A stretch of DNA of 64,000 nt. Origin: Candidatus Thermochlorobacter aerophilus. GTDB taxonomy: Bacteria > Bacteroidota > Chlorobiia > Chlorobiales > Thermochlorobacteraceae. Below are positions 54,080 to 63,425 of this stretch, piece by piece (positions within the stretch are counted from its first letter, which is position 1; every line of letters begins with the position of its first letter). The stretch covers positions 21,412 through 85,411 of the forward strand of contig PHFL01000007.1 in assembly GCA_002794105.1 (NCBI GenBank), in the 5' to 3' direction. The notes below the pieces were generated by a model, which was not told where the DNA came from, ran no database searches, and saw only the letters and a program-made list of their open reading frames with translations. Made by a program: the position numbers and the translations under genes.

Positions 54080-54958
54080 ATGTCGACACTAAGAGAGCTA
54101 CGCACGCGCATTCGCGGTATCAAGAACACACAACAAATCACGAAGGCGATGAGAATGGTGGCTGCAGCCAAACTGCGTCGCGCACAAGAGCGAGCTATTG
54201 CGGCGCGGCCATACACAAATGCCTTAAAGAAAATCATCACCTCAGTGGTTGAGAAAGTTGATGTGTCGGAATACACGTTACTAACAGCACGCAAAGACAT
54301 TAGAAGAGTATTAGCAATTGTGGTGTCAGCCGATAGAGGACTCTGTGGCGCCTTCAATGCAAATGTGCTCAAATTGGCGCGCGAAACTTTCAGCAGCGAG
54401 TATGGAGAGTTGGTAGAGAAAAATAACCTATGGGTGATGCCTGTCGGACGACGTAGCGTGGATTACTTTGCAAAGCAAAACTATCCTATTGTGGAACGCT
54501 TCTCTGGAGTATTTCAAAAGTTGGACTTTTCAACTGCAAAAGCTATAGCCAGTAAGGCTGCAGAGCTATATGTAGAAGGCGAAGTCGACCGTGTGATTTT
54601 AATCTACAACGAGTTCAAAACAGTGCTTTCCCCCTTACTGCGCAAAGAAATCTTTTTGCCGATTCAGCTGCCAACATCTCAAGCCAAAATGGGAGGAGAG
54701 TATATTTTTGAACCTAATCCGACGCAGATTATCGAGCAACTTTTGCCTCTTTATTTATCTAATCAAATCTGGCACATGCTACTGGAATCTGATGCAGCAG
54801 AGCAGGCGGCACGAATGACGGCAATGGATTCGGCATCAAACAATGCAAAAGAATTGCTTCGCGTTTTAAGCCTTACCTACAATCGTGCTCGTCAAGCGGC
54901 AATTACCAAGGAAATTATTGAAATCATTAGCGGTGCCAATGCCTTGCAAAGTGAGTAA
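54080..54958 (+). CDS. atpG: ATP synthase F1 subunit gamma
   Basis: 292 residues. Rotor shaft protein: N-terminal helix TLRELRTRIRGIKNTQQITKAMRMVAAAKLRRAQE (quoted in pieces: IRGIKNTQQITKAMRMVA) and C-terminal EIIEIISGANAL. Central domain contains VVSADRGLCGAFNAN. It couples c-ring rotation to alpha-beta conformational change. Transcribed with atpA. 245 non-coding bases follow to metK. Confidence 0.95.
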   Translation: MSTLRELRTRIRGIKNTQQITKAMRMVAAAKLRRAQERAIAARPYTNALKKIITSVVEKVDVSEYTLLTARKDIRRVLAIVVSADRGLCGAFNANVLKLARETFSSEYGELVEKNNLWVMPVGRRSVDYFAKQNYPIVERFSGVFQKLDFSTAKAIASKAAELYVEGEVDRVILIYNEFKTVLSPLLRKEIFLPIQLPTSQAKMGGEYIFEPNPTQIIEQLLPLYLSNQIWHMLLESDAAEQAARMTAMDSASNNAKELLRVLSLTYNRARQAAITKEIIEIISGANALQSE

Positions 54959-55203
54959 GTTATGACCCTGGCAATCAGTTACTTGTTGTAAAAGTCGCTG
55001 GCTGTTATGTATGTTTCCACTGACGTCCCATTATGTATGGACACGGCGTCAATGCTGCAGGCCGAAGCGCGTGCAGTACTGGCGGTGCACATCTGTGTCC
55101 GCGCCATATTCCGTAGAACCCTGCCTCGACTTCTACTGCAGTAGAAAAGAAGTCTAAAACAAATGGGGTTTTTTATAATCAAGCAAAACCAACAACTCTA
55201 CCA
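54959..55203. other. Intergenic region upstream of metK
   Basis: 245 bases between atpG and metK. A 14-bp perfect palindrome TCTACTGCAGTAGA sits inside a larger GACTTC/GAAGTC inverted repeat (about 55128-55154), followed by a T6 run 17 bases later. This may be a terminator for atpAG or a regulatory leader of metK. I do not see the SAM-I, SAM-II or SAH riboswitch cores. No gene is evident. Confidence 0.4.
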
Positions 55204-56412
55204 ATGGCAAGATACCTCTTTACCTCAGAATCGGTGTCAGAGGGTCATCCTGATAAAGTAGCAGACCAAATCTCGGATGCACTGCTCGATGCATTTTTGG
55301 AGCAGGATAGACACGCACGTGTAGCTTGCGAGACTTTCGTAACCACAGGGCAGGTAATTGTCGGGGGCGAAGTAAAAACGAAAGCCCATGTAGAAGTACA
55401 AAAAGTGGTGCGGAAAGTCATTGAAGAAATTGGCTACACGCGGGATGAATATGGATTTACAGCGAAATCTTGTGGCATTCTCACTGCTATTCATGAGCAA
55501 TCGCCAGACATCAATAAAGGTGTCGACAGGCACAAATATGAGAAACACAAAGATCGCTACGATAGTATTGGTGCTGGCGACCAAGGCATGATGTTTGGCT
55601 ATGCCTGCAAAGAAACACCAGAGCTAATGCCTGCCCCAATTATGTTTGCGCACCGATTGGTCAAACGCTTGGCAGAAATTCGCAAAGAAGGCAAAGAAAT
55701 GACCTACTTACGCCCCGATGCAAAAAGTCAAGTAACGCTCGAGTATGATGGCAATGATATTGTGCGAGTCGATACCATTGTCATTTCCACACAACATGAC
55801 CCCAAGCCAGACGGCATGACTGATAAACAATGGCGAGCCAAAATCAAAGAAGATGTGATTGCTTGTGCTGTCAATAAAGTAATTCCAAAAGAGTTGATAG
55901 ATGAAAACACGAAGTTCTTTGTCAACCCCACTGGAAACTTTGAAATTGGCGGACCAGATGGCGATACAGGTCTGACAGGTAGAAAAATTATTGTCGATAC
56001 CTATGGCGGTGCAGCACCGCATGGCGGCGGAGCATTCAGCGGCAAAGACCCCACCAAGGTCGACCGCAGTGCTGCATATGCGGCACGCCATATTGCCAAA
56101 AATGTAGTAGATGCCGGTTTGGCAGAAAAATGCACCATACAAGTCTCTTACGCCATCGGTATTGCCCGACCAGTAGCGATTTATGTCAATACGCACGGGA
56201 CAGGCAAGAACGGAATTAGCGATGAAGAACTGCAAGAAAAAATAGAAAAGCTCTTTGACCTGCGCCCATTAGCTATTATCGAGCGATTCAATCTCGATCG
56301 ACCAAAAGGTTGGTGCTACCGAGATACAGCTGCCTACGGACACTTCGGGCGCAACATCTTCCCGTGGGAAAAATCAGATATGGTCAAAGACTTGCAACGT
56401 GCATTCAAGTAA
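55204..56412 (+). CDS. metK: S-adenosylmethionine synthase
   Basis: 402 residues. Makes SAM from methionine and ATP. Start [21 protein letters not shown], then [12 protein letters not shown] (hexapeptide GAGDQG) and [19 protein letters not shown] are the two signatures of the family. ATG at 55204. It is followed by ahcY 78 bases downstream, giving SAM synthesis plus SAH removal on one stretch. Confidence 0.97.
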   Translation: MARYLFTSESVSEGHPDKVADQISDALLDAFLEQDRHARVACETFVTTGQVIVGGEVKTKAHVEVQKVVRKVIEEIGYTRDEYGFTAKSCGILTAIHEQSPDINKGVDRHKYEKHKDRYDSIGAGDQGMMFGYACKETPELMPAPIMFAHRLVKRLAEIRKEGKEMTYLRPDAKSQVTLEYDGNDIVRVDTIVISTQHDPKPDGMTDKQWRAKIKEDVIACAVNKVIPKELIDENTKFFVNPTGNFEIGGPDGDTGLTGRKIIVDTYGGAAPHGGGAFSGKDPTKVDRSAAYAARHIAKNVVDAGLAEKCTIQVSYAIGIARPVAIYVNTHGTGKNGISDEELQEKIEKLFDLRPLAIIERFNLDRPKGWCYRDTAAYGHFGRNIFPWEKSDMVKDLQRAFK

Positions 56413-56490
56413 CCTCAAAGCCACTTGTGCACAGAGCAAAATCAAGCTAATAGAAGCAATTCCAAATAACTCAAACTGAAAAACACAACC

Positions 56491-57804
56491 ATGGCAACAG
56501 CAGAGACCAAGAAACTGCCCTATAAAGTCAAAGACATATCGCTAGCGGAATGGGGGCGCAAAGAAATTCGCTTAGCTGAAGCAGAAATGCCCGGCTTGAT
56601 GCAATTGCGCAAGGAGTATGGACCAAAAAAACCACTTAAGGGCGCACGCATCGCAGGCTGCCTGCACATGACCATCCAAACTGCGGTGCTCATCGAAACA
56701 CTTAGAGAACTCGGAGCAGAAGTAACATGGTCAAGCTGCAACATCTTCTCTACTCAAGACCATGCGGCAGCAGCTATGGCAGCAGCTGGAGTGCCCGTCT
56801 ATGCATGGAAAGGCATGACTCCAGAAGAATTCGACTGGTGTATTGAGCAAACCCTGTTTTTCCCAGATGGGCAACCACTCAACATGATTTTGGATGATGG
56901 GGGAGACCTAACTAACATGGTCTTGGATAAGTATCCTGAGCTGGTGCCTAATATCAAAGGCATTACTGAGGAGACAACAACTGGTGTGCGGCGCCTCTAC
57001 GAGAGAATGAAAAACGGTAAATTGCCACTGCCTGCCATCAATGTCAATGACAGTGTAACGAAGTCAAAATTTGATAACAAATATGGCTGCCGAGAATCAC
57101 TTGTTGATGCAATTCGTCGTGGTACGGATTTGATGCTGGCTGGAAAAGTAGCAGTCGTTGCAGGATATGGTGATGTGGGCAAAGGGTCAGCGGAGTCGCT
57201 ACGTAGTGCAGGAGTGCGTGTAATCGTCACCGAAGTCGACCCCATCTGCGCACTGCAAGCAGCGATGGATGGCTACGAAGTCAAAAAAATGGAAAATGCT
57301 ATTCCAAGAGCTGACATTATTGTGACCGCAACTGGCAACCGTGACATCATAACAGCAAAACACTTCAAGCTGATGAAAGATAAAACAGTAGTATGCAACA
57401 TCGGACACTTTGATGTTGAAATCGACATGGCTTGGTTAAATAAGCACTATGGGCATACTAAAGTAGAAATCAAACCACAAGTTGATCTCTACAACATAGA
57501 CGGCAAAGACATCATCGTATTAGCAGAAGGACGGTTGGTAAATCTTGGGGTAGCTATGGGACATCCCTCTTTTGTCATGTCTATGTCCTTTACTAATCAG
57601 GTATTAGCACAGATGGAACTGTGGCAGAATGCCCATAAATACGAAAATAAAGTCTATGTTTTGCCTAAGCACCTTGATGAAATGGTCGCAAGGCTTCATC
57701 TTGAAAAATTGGGAGTAGAGCTCGAAGAATTGACACCTGAACAAGCAGCGTATATTGGGGTCGATCCAAAAGGACCGTTCAAGCCCGAGCATTACCGTTA
57801 CTAA
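56491..57804 (+). CDS. ahcY: S-adenosylhomocysteinase
   Basis: 437 residues. It hydrolyses SAH to adenosine and homocysteine, using NAD. Substrate-binding [15 protein letters not shown] and the NAD-binding [20 protein letters not shown] (about 213-232) are present, with C-terminal PEHYRY. ATG start preceded by a purine-poor stretch. It closes the metK-ahcY pair; a strong terminator follows at 57836-57861. Adenosine released would need an adenosine kinase or deaminase; the PfkB kinase at 7220 is a conceivable but unproven candidate. Confidence 0.97.
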   Translation: MATAETKKLPYKVKDISLAEWGRKEIRLAEAEMPGLMQLRKEYGPKKPLKGARIAGCLHMTIQTAVLIETLRELGAEVTWSSCNIFSTQDHAAAAMAAAGVPVYAWKGMTPEEFDWCIEQTLFFPDGQPLNMILDDGGDLTNMVLDKYPELVPNIKGITEETTTGVRRLYERMKNGKLPLPAINVNDSVTKSKFDNKYGCRESLVDAIRRGTDLMLAGKVAVVAGYGDVGKGSAESLRSAGVRVIVTEVDPICALQAAMDGYEVKKMENAIPRADIIVTATGNRDIITAKHFKLMKDKTVVCNIGHFDVEIDMAWLNKHYGHTKVEIKPQVDLYNIDGKDIIVLAEGRLVNLGVAMGHPSFVMSMSFTNQVLAQMELWQNAHKYENKVYVLPKHLDEMVARLHLEKLGVELEELTPEQAAYIGVDPKGPFKPEHYRY

Positions 57805-57835
57805 GTAACAAAAACATAAGGTCATGAAAAGAAAG

Positions 57836-57861
57836 GGTAGCCTTTGTGGCTACCTCTTTTT
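57836..57861 (+). terminator. Rho-independent terminator after ahcY
   Basis: GGTAGCC (57836-57842), 5-base loop, GGCTACC (57848-57854), then TCTTTTT. A perfect 7-bp stem 31 bases after the ahcY stop. Confidence 0.85.
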
Positions 57862-57870
57862 GTATCGTAT

Positions 57871-58030
57871 TGTCGCGCTAAAGATTCTCACTGCGTTCGG
57901 AAATGACAAAAGGAAATGCTTGGTGACGACATCACCCTGTCATGCTGAACGAAGAGCATTCTTCCCTCTCCTGTCATGCTGAGCGCAGCGAAGCATCCAT
58001 ACTGGATTCCTCACTGAGTTCGGAATGACG
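57871..58030. repeat. REP-like palindromic repeat cluster
   Basis: Three related units: TTCTCACTGCGTTCGGAAATGACA as a right-half unit (about 57884-57908), CTGTCATGCTGAACGAAGAG as a left-half unit (57937-57956), and a complete palindrome at 57971-58030 that begins CTGTCATGCTGAGCGCAGCG and ends CACTGAGTTCGGAATGACG. The family CTGTCATnCTGAnCGnAGnGAAG...TTCGGAATGACA is a common interspersed repeat type in many bacterial genomes. It could form a long stem in RNA or DNA. No transposase is nearby. Confidence 0.7.
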
Positions 58031-58122
58031 AAAAAGAGTACGCGGAACGACCTTGTTTCTTGATTGGGCGGAGAGTGAATAGACGCTAAAGGCAAAGCCA
58101 TGAAAAGGAAACGAAGGCACAA

Positions 58123-58154
58123 AATAAAAAAGGCGGCTGATGTGGCAGCCGCCT
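58123..58154 (-). terminator. Rho-independent terminator of the petC-petB operon
   Basis: On the minus strand AGGCGGCTG (58154-58146), 6-base loop, CAGCCGCCT (58139-58131), then TTTTTATTTT. A 9-bp GC-rich stem 24 bases beyond the cytochrome b stop. Confidence 0.85.
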
Positions 58155-58177
58155 AAGCCTTGAACTCTCGTCAGGTC

Positions 58178-59410
58178 TTAGAACCAAGGTCCGTGCTTGT
58201 GCGTCAGCGAATAGTTGTAGTAGACAAGGAACGACTCAAAGAGGAAGAACGCTAAAGTAAGAATGCCGAAAATGGTGAAGGCAGGGCTTCTTTCTTCACG
58301 AGAAGCTTTCTTATCAATGAATGGCACAAGTGCCCAAACTATAATGGCAATAGTAAGTAAAAGCACCGCTACCCAGCCCGGAACCTGCTTGAGGAATTGG
58401 AACTGTGCCCAGAAATACCACTCTGGCTTAATTTCAGGACTTGGTGCAGAGTTGACAGGGTCTAACTTCACACCAATTTCCCATGGGAACATAACAGCAA
58501 GGAAGATTAGCACAGCAAAGCCAATCATCCAGCCGATAAAGTCTTTCATCAGGAAATTGGGGAAGAAAGGTTCTTCACCCTTGACAAGACCACGTTCGCG
58601 ATAGCCGATAGGCACAGAGTTGCCTAAGGTTTGCACAAGTAGCAGGTGTGCAGAAAGCACTAGCAGCGTGATACCAGGCAGCAGCACAACATGGAAGCCG
58701 AACATGCGCGTCAGGGTCTCGCCAGTGACCTGCGGGATAGGCTTGCCATCAATCATGAGAATATCGGCACCAAGAACCTTTGCAGTGACCTGTATGATAG
58801 CTGGTCCAATGAAATCACCAATCAAGGGCATTCCGCCAAGCGCACCGGGAATGGAGATACCAATTTGGGTAGCAAAGAATGCCAGCTCATTCCAAGGAAG
58901 TAGGTAGCCAGTAAAGCCCAATCCGAGTGTAAGCAAGCAGAGAACAAAACCAGTTAGCCACATGAGTTCGCGAGGTTTGCGATAGGCTTTCATAAAATAG
59001 GCACTGAACATGTGGATAAACATCATCAGTGTCATCAGGTTAGCAGACCAGCTATGCACTTGACGAATGAGCCAGCCAAAGGCAACTTCCTTCTGGATGT
59101 AGACAAAAGAGTCAAAGGCTTCTTTCTCGGTGGGCTTATAGTAGAGCAAAAGAAGCAGCCCAGTAATGATTTGAATGACGAAGAAAAAGAGAGTAAGCCC
59201 GCCAAAGTAATACCAGATTGATTGGCGGTGCATCGGGACTGCTTTTTTGCTGAGGTACTCGATTGCGTAGGTCATAGACCCAATGCGAACATTGAGCCAA
59301 TCTTTGAAACTAGATTTTTCAGCGACACCGTTGCCGGTCGCAACACTGCTGTTGATGCTGCCCTGACGAGTAGATGAGGCAGCAGTCTGAGTCTGAGCAA
59401 GATCTGCCAT
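58178..59410 (-). CDS. petB: Cytochrome b, fused b6/subunit IV type, green sulfur bacterial
   Basis: 410 residues, about eight membrane helices. It is the quinol-oxidising, diheme subunit of a Rieske/cytochrome b complex. Heme-ligand His pairs are spaced H-X13-H (VHSW to FIHMF) and H-X14-H (FHVV to SAHLL); the 14 spacing in the second pair is as in b6f-type. The quinone-site motif PEWY is in [12 protein letters not shown]. The first 45 residues form a soluble Ser/Thr/Gln-rich extension, as known for Chlorobium cytochrome b. It lies 34 bases behind petC, and no cytochrome c1 or f gene is present. Confidence 0.93.
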   Translation of the reverse strand: MADLAQTQTAASSTRQGSINSSVATGNGVAEKSSFKDWLNVRIGSMTYAIEYLSKKAVPMHRQSIWYYFGGLTLFFFVIQIITGLLLLLYYKPTEKEAFDSFVYIQKEVAFGWLIRQVHSWSANLMTLMMFIHMFSAYFMKAYRKPRELMWLTGFVLCLLTLGLGFTGYLLPWNELAFFATQIGISIPGALGGMPLIGDFIGPAIIQVTAKVLGADILMIDGKPIPQVTGETLTRMFGFHVVLLPGITLLVLSAHLLLVQTLGNSVPIGYRERGLVKGEEPFFPNFLMKDFIGWMIGFAVLIFLAVMFPWEIGVKLDPVNSAPSPEIKPEWYFWAQFQFLKQVPGWVAVLLLTIAIIVWALVPFIDKKASREERSPAFTIFGILTLAFFLFESFLVYYNYSLTHKHGPWF

Positions 59411-59444
59411 ACGAGATGTACTCCTTTCGTGATTAGATTTGTAG

Positions 59445-59996
59445 TTATGCTTTTTCTACAACAATGTTATCGTCTTTAACCTTGACAGTGTATTTAGCAA
59501 GACCTGCTGGTTGGGGACCAGAGATTTTCTCGCCATCAGATGTGTACTTGGCGTTATGGCATGCGCACCAAACTAACTGCTCATCTGCTTTCCACTGCAC
59601 AATGCATTGAAGATGAGTACAGATTGCTGAAATGGCTTTGTATTCACCATTGACATTGATGAGCAAGAGCTTTTGCCCATTGAAGATGACAATCTTTCCA
59701 GAGTTTGGTGGAACATCGGAGACTTTGGCAACCGGTGCAGAAGTTTCATCTTTTTTCTTTCTCTCTGGTGGGGTGACAAAGCGTGCAACAACATAGAGAA
59801 TAGGCAAGACGAAAGCTGTAGCTAGCGCTCCGACAATTATGTTTAGAACATTACGGCGTCCCTTCCCCATGATGGCTTCACCAGCTTGGACAGCTCTTTG
59901 GGCTTCTTCGACGGCTTCTCGGCGTTCTTGGTCAGCTTCAGAAACGACAGCCAAACGTTTTGAGCGGTCGTATTCGCCCCTAATGATTTGCGCCAT
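59445..59996 (-). CDS. petC: Rieske iron-sulfur protein
   Basis: 183 residues. A cytosolic N-terminus, one membrane helix ([22 protein letters not shown], given here in part, about 48-70), and a C-terminal Rieske domain with CTHLQC and [12 protein letters not shown], which give two Cys and two His ligands for the [2Fe-2S] cluster. It carries electrons from quinol to a c-type cytochrome. AGAGGAGA lies 8 bases before the ATG, a strong ribosome site. Order petC then petB is as in Chlorobium. Box II has Asn-Ala where many have Gly-Ser. Confidence 0.93.
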   Translation of the reverse strand: MAQIIRGEYDRSKRLAVVSEADQERREAVEEAQRAVQAGEAIMGKGRRNVLNIIVGALATAFVLPILYVVARFVTPPERKKKDETSAPVAKVSDVPPNSGKIVIFNGQKLLLINVNGEYKAISAICTHLQCIVQWKADEQLVWCACHNAKYTSDGEKISGPQPAGLAKYTVKVKDDNIVVEKA

Positions 59997-60085
59997 ATTT
60001 GAATTCTCCTCTGAGGTTACGGTTGAAGAATGCTATTTCCCTAAATGGAAACACAAAAATTGCTTTAGCGCGCTGAATGTGCATC

Positions 60086-61243
60086 CTACTTTTCTCCAAT
60101 CGCTTCTGGAACAACGAGCCCGATTTTTTTCGTTCCGAAGTCAAGAAGTTGAGCAAAAAAATTGTAGAGCGTGTACATCACTGAAAGTTTGCCAACGCGC
60201 CAGATTTTGCTCTTAATCAAATGTCGCACGAAAACGGAGTTTAAGTTCTGCGGATGCAACGATTCTGAGATGCCCATCATTTCTACCGATGTGCCATCTT
60301 CACGCAAGAGACTGAACTTAGAATTGAAACGCAGATAAAACGGACCTGTGTCTAAGGCATTCAGATGCTCAATGTGGAAAGTAACACGCGAGTTGGTCAA
60401 AGAAAAACGCTTGCCGTATGAGGGCAAGAAAAGACCTTTGCTACACTCATGCTCTACAGTCTTTAAGTGATTGGTAACAGTTAGCACACGGTCGCTTTGG
60501 GTAAGCAAAAGAAAGCTAAATGGCTCTTGCCAAGTATGTTTGTAGGTGATGATGTAATAGACTAAGTCAAGGTCATCGGAATGGGCTCGACCCCAATACC
60601 AATGTTTGATGTCGGTATGCATAGGGGCACGTCCGTAGTTATGGTCGTGATAGCCCTTGCCTTTGAAGTGGATTGTGCGACGCACCCTGCTGTCATAAAT
60701 TTCCAGCTCGCCGCTGACATCATTAGACGGTGAAGCTAATACCCAAGAGTGAATGTGTGTGCTTGAGGAGTAGCGTGAAAGCTGCTTATGACCTTGTAGC
60801 GGTCTCACTTTGAACTCTAGTGTAGCGCGCACTTTTTTACGCCGAGAAGGCATCTCAAAGTGCAGGTTCAAAACATAAGTCTGGCGGGTTTCATCAAAGC
60901 GAAACTCATTGTGCTCAAAACGAACATACGGCTCATTACGCGAGGCGGAAAACAAAGACGAGTCTCCCTCTTTGATGAAATTGATAATTTCCCGACCGTG
61001 CTCATACAAATTAAAACTGAAGGCAACATGCTCGAGCGGGTTGGCTGAAAAAGCCGAGCGCGAGCGCTGCGACTTGAAATACTGCTGCAGGTAATACGGC
61101 GAGAAAGGAAACCCCGAGTACCATATTGCTACGAATGAATAGACATGCTCGTCATCGAGAGCATCGAAATACCACCATTCGTAGGAGCCAGACTCGGTGA
61201 GACCGTGCCATACATCGTGCTTCAGAGAAGCCGAAATTTGCAT
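60086..61243 (-). CDS. crtC: Carotenoid 1,2-hydratase (CrtC-like)
   Basis: 385 residues from ATG at 61243; longer starts to 61345 are possible but without family similarity. YEWWYFDALDDEHVYSFVAIWY near residue 20 and KGKGYHDHNYGRAPM near 195 are the signature segments of the CrtC/AttH lipocalin-like fold. In green sulfur bacteria CrtC adds water to the end of chlorobactene or gamma-carotene type carotenoids. Other carotenoid genes are not adjacent. It could also be an AttH-like protein of other role. Located between petC and a lone ABC ATPase. Confidence 0.8.
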   Translation of the reverse strand: MQISASLKHDVWHGLTESGSYEWWYFDALDDEHVYSFVAIWYSGFPFSPYYLQQYFKSQRSRSAFSANPLEHVAFSFNLYEHGREIINFIKEGDSSLFSASRNEPYVRFEHNEFRFDETRQTYVLNLHFEMPSRRKKVRATLEFKVRPLQGHKQLSRYSSSTHIHSWVLASPSNDVSGELEIYDSRVRRTIHFKGKGYHDHNYGRAPMHTDIKHWYWGRAHSDDLDLVYYIITYKHTWQEPFSFLLLTQSDRVLTVTNHLKTVEHECSKGLFLPSYGKRFSLTNSRVTFHIEHLNALDTGPFYLRFNSKFSLLREDGTSVEMMGISESLHPQNLNSVFVRHLIKSKIWRVGKLSVMYTLYNFFAQLLDFGTKKIGLVVPEAIGEK

Positions 61244-61353
61244 GATTCGTGTTAGAGTTTTTTGTGCTATGAAGTCAGAGATGCAGTTTTTGGTGTAAAA
61301 TCTTTTTTCAACATGATACGTTTCCGTTGCATGATGCATCAACAAATGGCATG

Positions 61354-62340
61354 TTAGGACGCTTGCTTTGGCGCAAAAATTTTGCGGATAATCTCCTCGA
61401 TAGGAATCTCCTCAATGTTCAAGTCAGTGACGGGTAGCAAAGAAAGAATCTCTGCCGATGTTTTAGAAATCATCTGCCGCGGGACACGCAACTTGGCAGA
61501 AAGCGGTGAATAGGTCTCAACCGTTCCAAACCGCTCCAAAGTCGAGCGCTCAACTGGGGCTGCAAACTCAAGCGAGAGCAATTTCTCCGATGAGAACCGA
61601 CCAATGATAGTATCCAAATCGCCATCAAAGAAGATTTTGCCAGAGTCAATGATAATGACGCGCCGGCAAAGTGTTTCAATATCCTGCATGTAGTGACTGG
61701 TGAGAATGATAGTGGTTTGCTCCTCGGCGTTGTAGTGCTTGATAAATTCACGTATGGTCTTTTGCGCCACGACATCCAGCCCAATCGTCGGTTCATCAAG
61801 AAAAATGACCTTCGGGGAGTGCAGCAGTGCGCCAATCAGTTCCATTTTCATCCTCTCGCCTAAGGAGAGCCGACGCAGTTGGATGCGCAGCTTATCCTTG
61901 ACATCAAGTAAGGTGGCAAGGCGGTGCAATTGCCGCTCATAATCGCGATGAGGAATCTCATAGATTTCTTTGAGCAAAAGAAACGAATCTTCCGCAGGCA
62001 AATCCCACAAGAGCTGATTTTTCTGACCCAAGACAATCGAAAATTGCCGACGAAACGCATTCTTGCGCTCGAAAGGAACATACCCAAGGACGCTAACCTT
62101 TCCTGAGGTGGGATAGAGCAAACCCGAGAGAATTTTCAAAGTGGTAGTTTTGCCTGCACCGTTGGCGCCCAAGAAACCGACAAGCTCGCCTTTGGTAAGT
62201 TCGAAGGAAATATCGTCGACGGCAACATGCGTCAGATACTCACGTTTGAAAAGGCTTTTGATGGCGCCGCGCAAGCCCGGCTCTTTTTTGAGAGAACGAT
62301 ATTCTTTGCGCAAGTGCGAGACAGAAATGACCGTGTTCAT
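61354..62340 (-). CDS. ABC transporter ATP-binding protein (ABC-2 exporter type)
   Basis: 328 residues. Walker A GANGAGKTT, signature LSLGERMKM (LSxGxR form), Walker B VIFLDEPTIGLDV, and switch SHYMQDIETLCRR. A long N-terminal insert before the P-loop (KKEPGLRGAIKSLFKREY) is typical of the DrrA-like lipid/polysaccharide exporters with COG4586 features. No permease lies beside it in the window. ATG overlaps the stop of the upstream EEP-like gene by ATGA, so translation is probably coupled to it. Confidence 0.9.
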   Translation of the reverse strand: MNTVISVSHLRKEYRSLKKEPGLRGAIKSLFKREYLTHVAVDDISFELTKGELVGFLGANGAGKTTTLKILSGLLYPTSGKVSVLGYVPFERKNAFRRQFSIVLGQKNQLLWDLPAEDSFLLLKEIYEIPHRDYERQLHRLATLLDVKDKLRIQLRRLSLGERMKMELIGALLHSPKVIFLDEPTIGLDVVAQKTIREFIKHYNAEEQTTIILTSHYMQDIETLCRRVIIIDSGKIFFDGDLDTIIGRFSSEKLLSLEFAAPVERSTLERFGTVETYSPLSAKLRVPRQMISKTSAEILSLLPVTDLNIEEIPIEEIIRKIFAPKQAS

Positions 62341-63359
62341 CTGAAATAGACCACAACGGAAATCGGTAAGTGATGGCTGTAGCCCCCAATATAGCGCTCG
62401 TTGTAGAAGGTGCTAAAAAGCTGACCGACAGGGTCGCTGCGGCGCGAGGGCTGAAAAAGATAGGGCGCAGAAAACCGCTCAAGTGAATTAGCAAAGACAT
62501 AAAAGCTTTTTTCATCAAGCATACTCGCTGAGACAAACGCTTGGTCGTAGGCATACCACTTTGCGCGCATACGAACAGTGCCACTGTTGGGCGAAACAAG
62601 CGAAAGATTGAGCAAAAAGTTTGGAGCGTTGAGACGAACATACGATGAATCGCCGCTGGCACGAATGCTTTCATTGAATGCCCTATTGTTGGCAGCTGTG
62701 TTGAAATTGCCAAGAACAAGAATGTCGGGGTCTTTTTCCCCTTCACGCAAGCTGGCAAGAATGCTGCGCAGGAGCTGGGCGGCACGCAGACGAGCAGATT
62801 CTACCAGCGGATTAAAGGGTTTAGATTCGAGCCAGTGATTCAAAATGATGTTGAGCAGCCGACCGCGATAGTCCAACTTAACCAGCATAATATCGGGCAT
62901 AGATGATTTGCCGGTGTCGAGCGCAATGGGATAGGTGTTGGAATAGTTCAAGCTGAACTTGCGACGATTGAAGACCAGCCCAAGATTGCGACTGGCAGAT
63001 GATGGGGAAGCAAAGAAGACCGTCTGAAAATCGTTGGTGCGCAGATATTTCTGGAAAAGCGTATCCAAGAGCCACTGATGCTCAATGTTGCAAAAACCCA
63101 TGATATCTGGCAGAGCAAACCCACGTGAGTGTGCAAGGTCTTGAATGGTTTGAGCTAGCCGCTGGAATTTTAGATTGAGTTTCTCGGGTGTCCACTGATA
63201 CTTGCCGCTTGGCGTAAAATCCACATCCGTGGTCGTATCGGGCTTGGTGTCAAAGAGTGCCTCAACATCCCACCATGCTACAAGAAACGACGAACTTGGC
63301 GATTGGGCAAAAAGAGAGGTATGTAAAAAGAGAAAAAGTATAACCCACGGCGTTCGCAT
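62337..63359 (-). CDS. Endonuclease/exonuclease/phosphatase-fold protein with degenerate active site
   Basis: 340 residues from ATG at 63359, with a signal peptide (WVILFLFLHTSLFAQ). The EEP fold is visible: WWDVEALFDT where NVENLFDT is usual, MGFCNIEHQWLLD where LxEVEN is usual, LNHWLESKP, VLGNFNTAANN where GDFNDxxx is usual, and SHHLPISV where SDHxPV is usual. The metal-binding Glu, the GDFN Asp and the final Asp appear replaced by Asn, Asn and His. It is thus probably inactive as a nuclease and may bind a phosphate ligand outside. Coupled by ATGA to the ABC ATPase. Promoter-like element at 63394-63425. Confidence 0.78.
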   Translation of the reverse strand: MRTPWVILFLFLHTSLFAQSPSSSFLVAWWDVEALFDTKPDTTTDVDFTPSGKYQWTPEKLNLKFQRLAQTIQDLAHSRGFALPDIMGFCNIEHQWLLDTLFQKYLRTNDFQTVFFASPSSASRNLGLVFNRRKFSLNYSNTYPIALDTGKSSMPDIMLVKLDYRGRLLNIILNHWLESKPFNPLVESARLRAAQLLRSILASLREGEKDPDILVLGNFNTAANNRAFNESIRASGDSSYVRLNAPNFLLNLSLVSPNSGTVRMRAKWYAYDQAFVSASMLDEKSFYVFANSLERFSAPYLFQPSRRSDPVGQLFSTFYNERYIGGYSHHLPISVVVYFR

Positions 63360-63393
63360 GTGCGAGTCTGAAAGTTTTAGCCGCAAAGACTTG

Positions 63394-63425
63394 CAAAGTT
63401 AGTGCAAATCTTAGTCGCTAAGAAA
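63394..63425 (-). promoter_or_regulatory. Candidate promoter for the EEP-like/ABC ATPase pair
   Basis: On the minus strand TTTC (63425-63422), 20 bases, TAACTTTG (63401-63394): a full -7 match and three of four at -33. It overlaps the stop of the alpha/beta hydrolase and lies 35 bases before the ATG at 63359. Confidence 0.45.

Larger units (their letters stand above)
57805..58177. other. Convergent intergenic region with terminators and REP-like palindromes
   Basis: 373 bases between ahcY (plus) and cytochrome b (minus), with no gene seen. It holds an ahcY terminator (57836-57861), three TGTCATGCTGA-type palindromic repeats (57871-58030) and the terminator of the petCB operon (58123-58154). 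A convergent, non-coding location is where such repeats commonly accumulate. Confidence 0.75.

Noticed and set aside
54959..55203. SAM or SAH riboswitch before metK
   Set aside because: The core sequences and stem order of SAM-I, SAM-II and SAH riboswitches are not visible; only a simple palindrome is seen.
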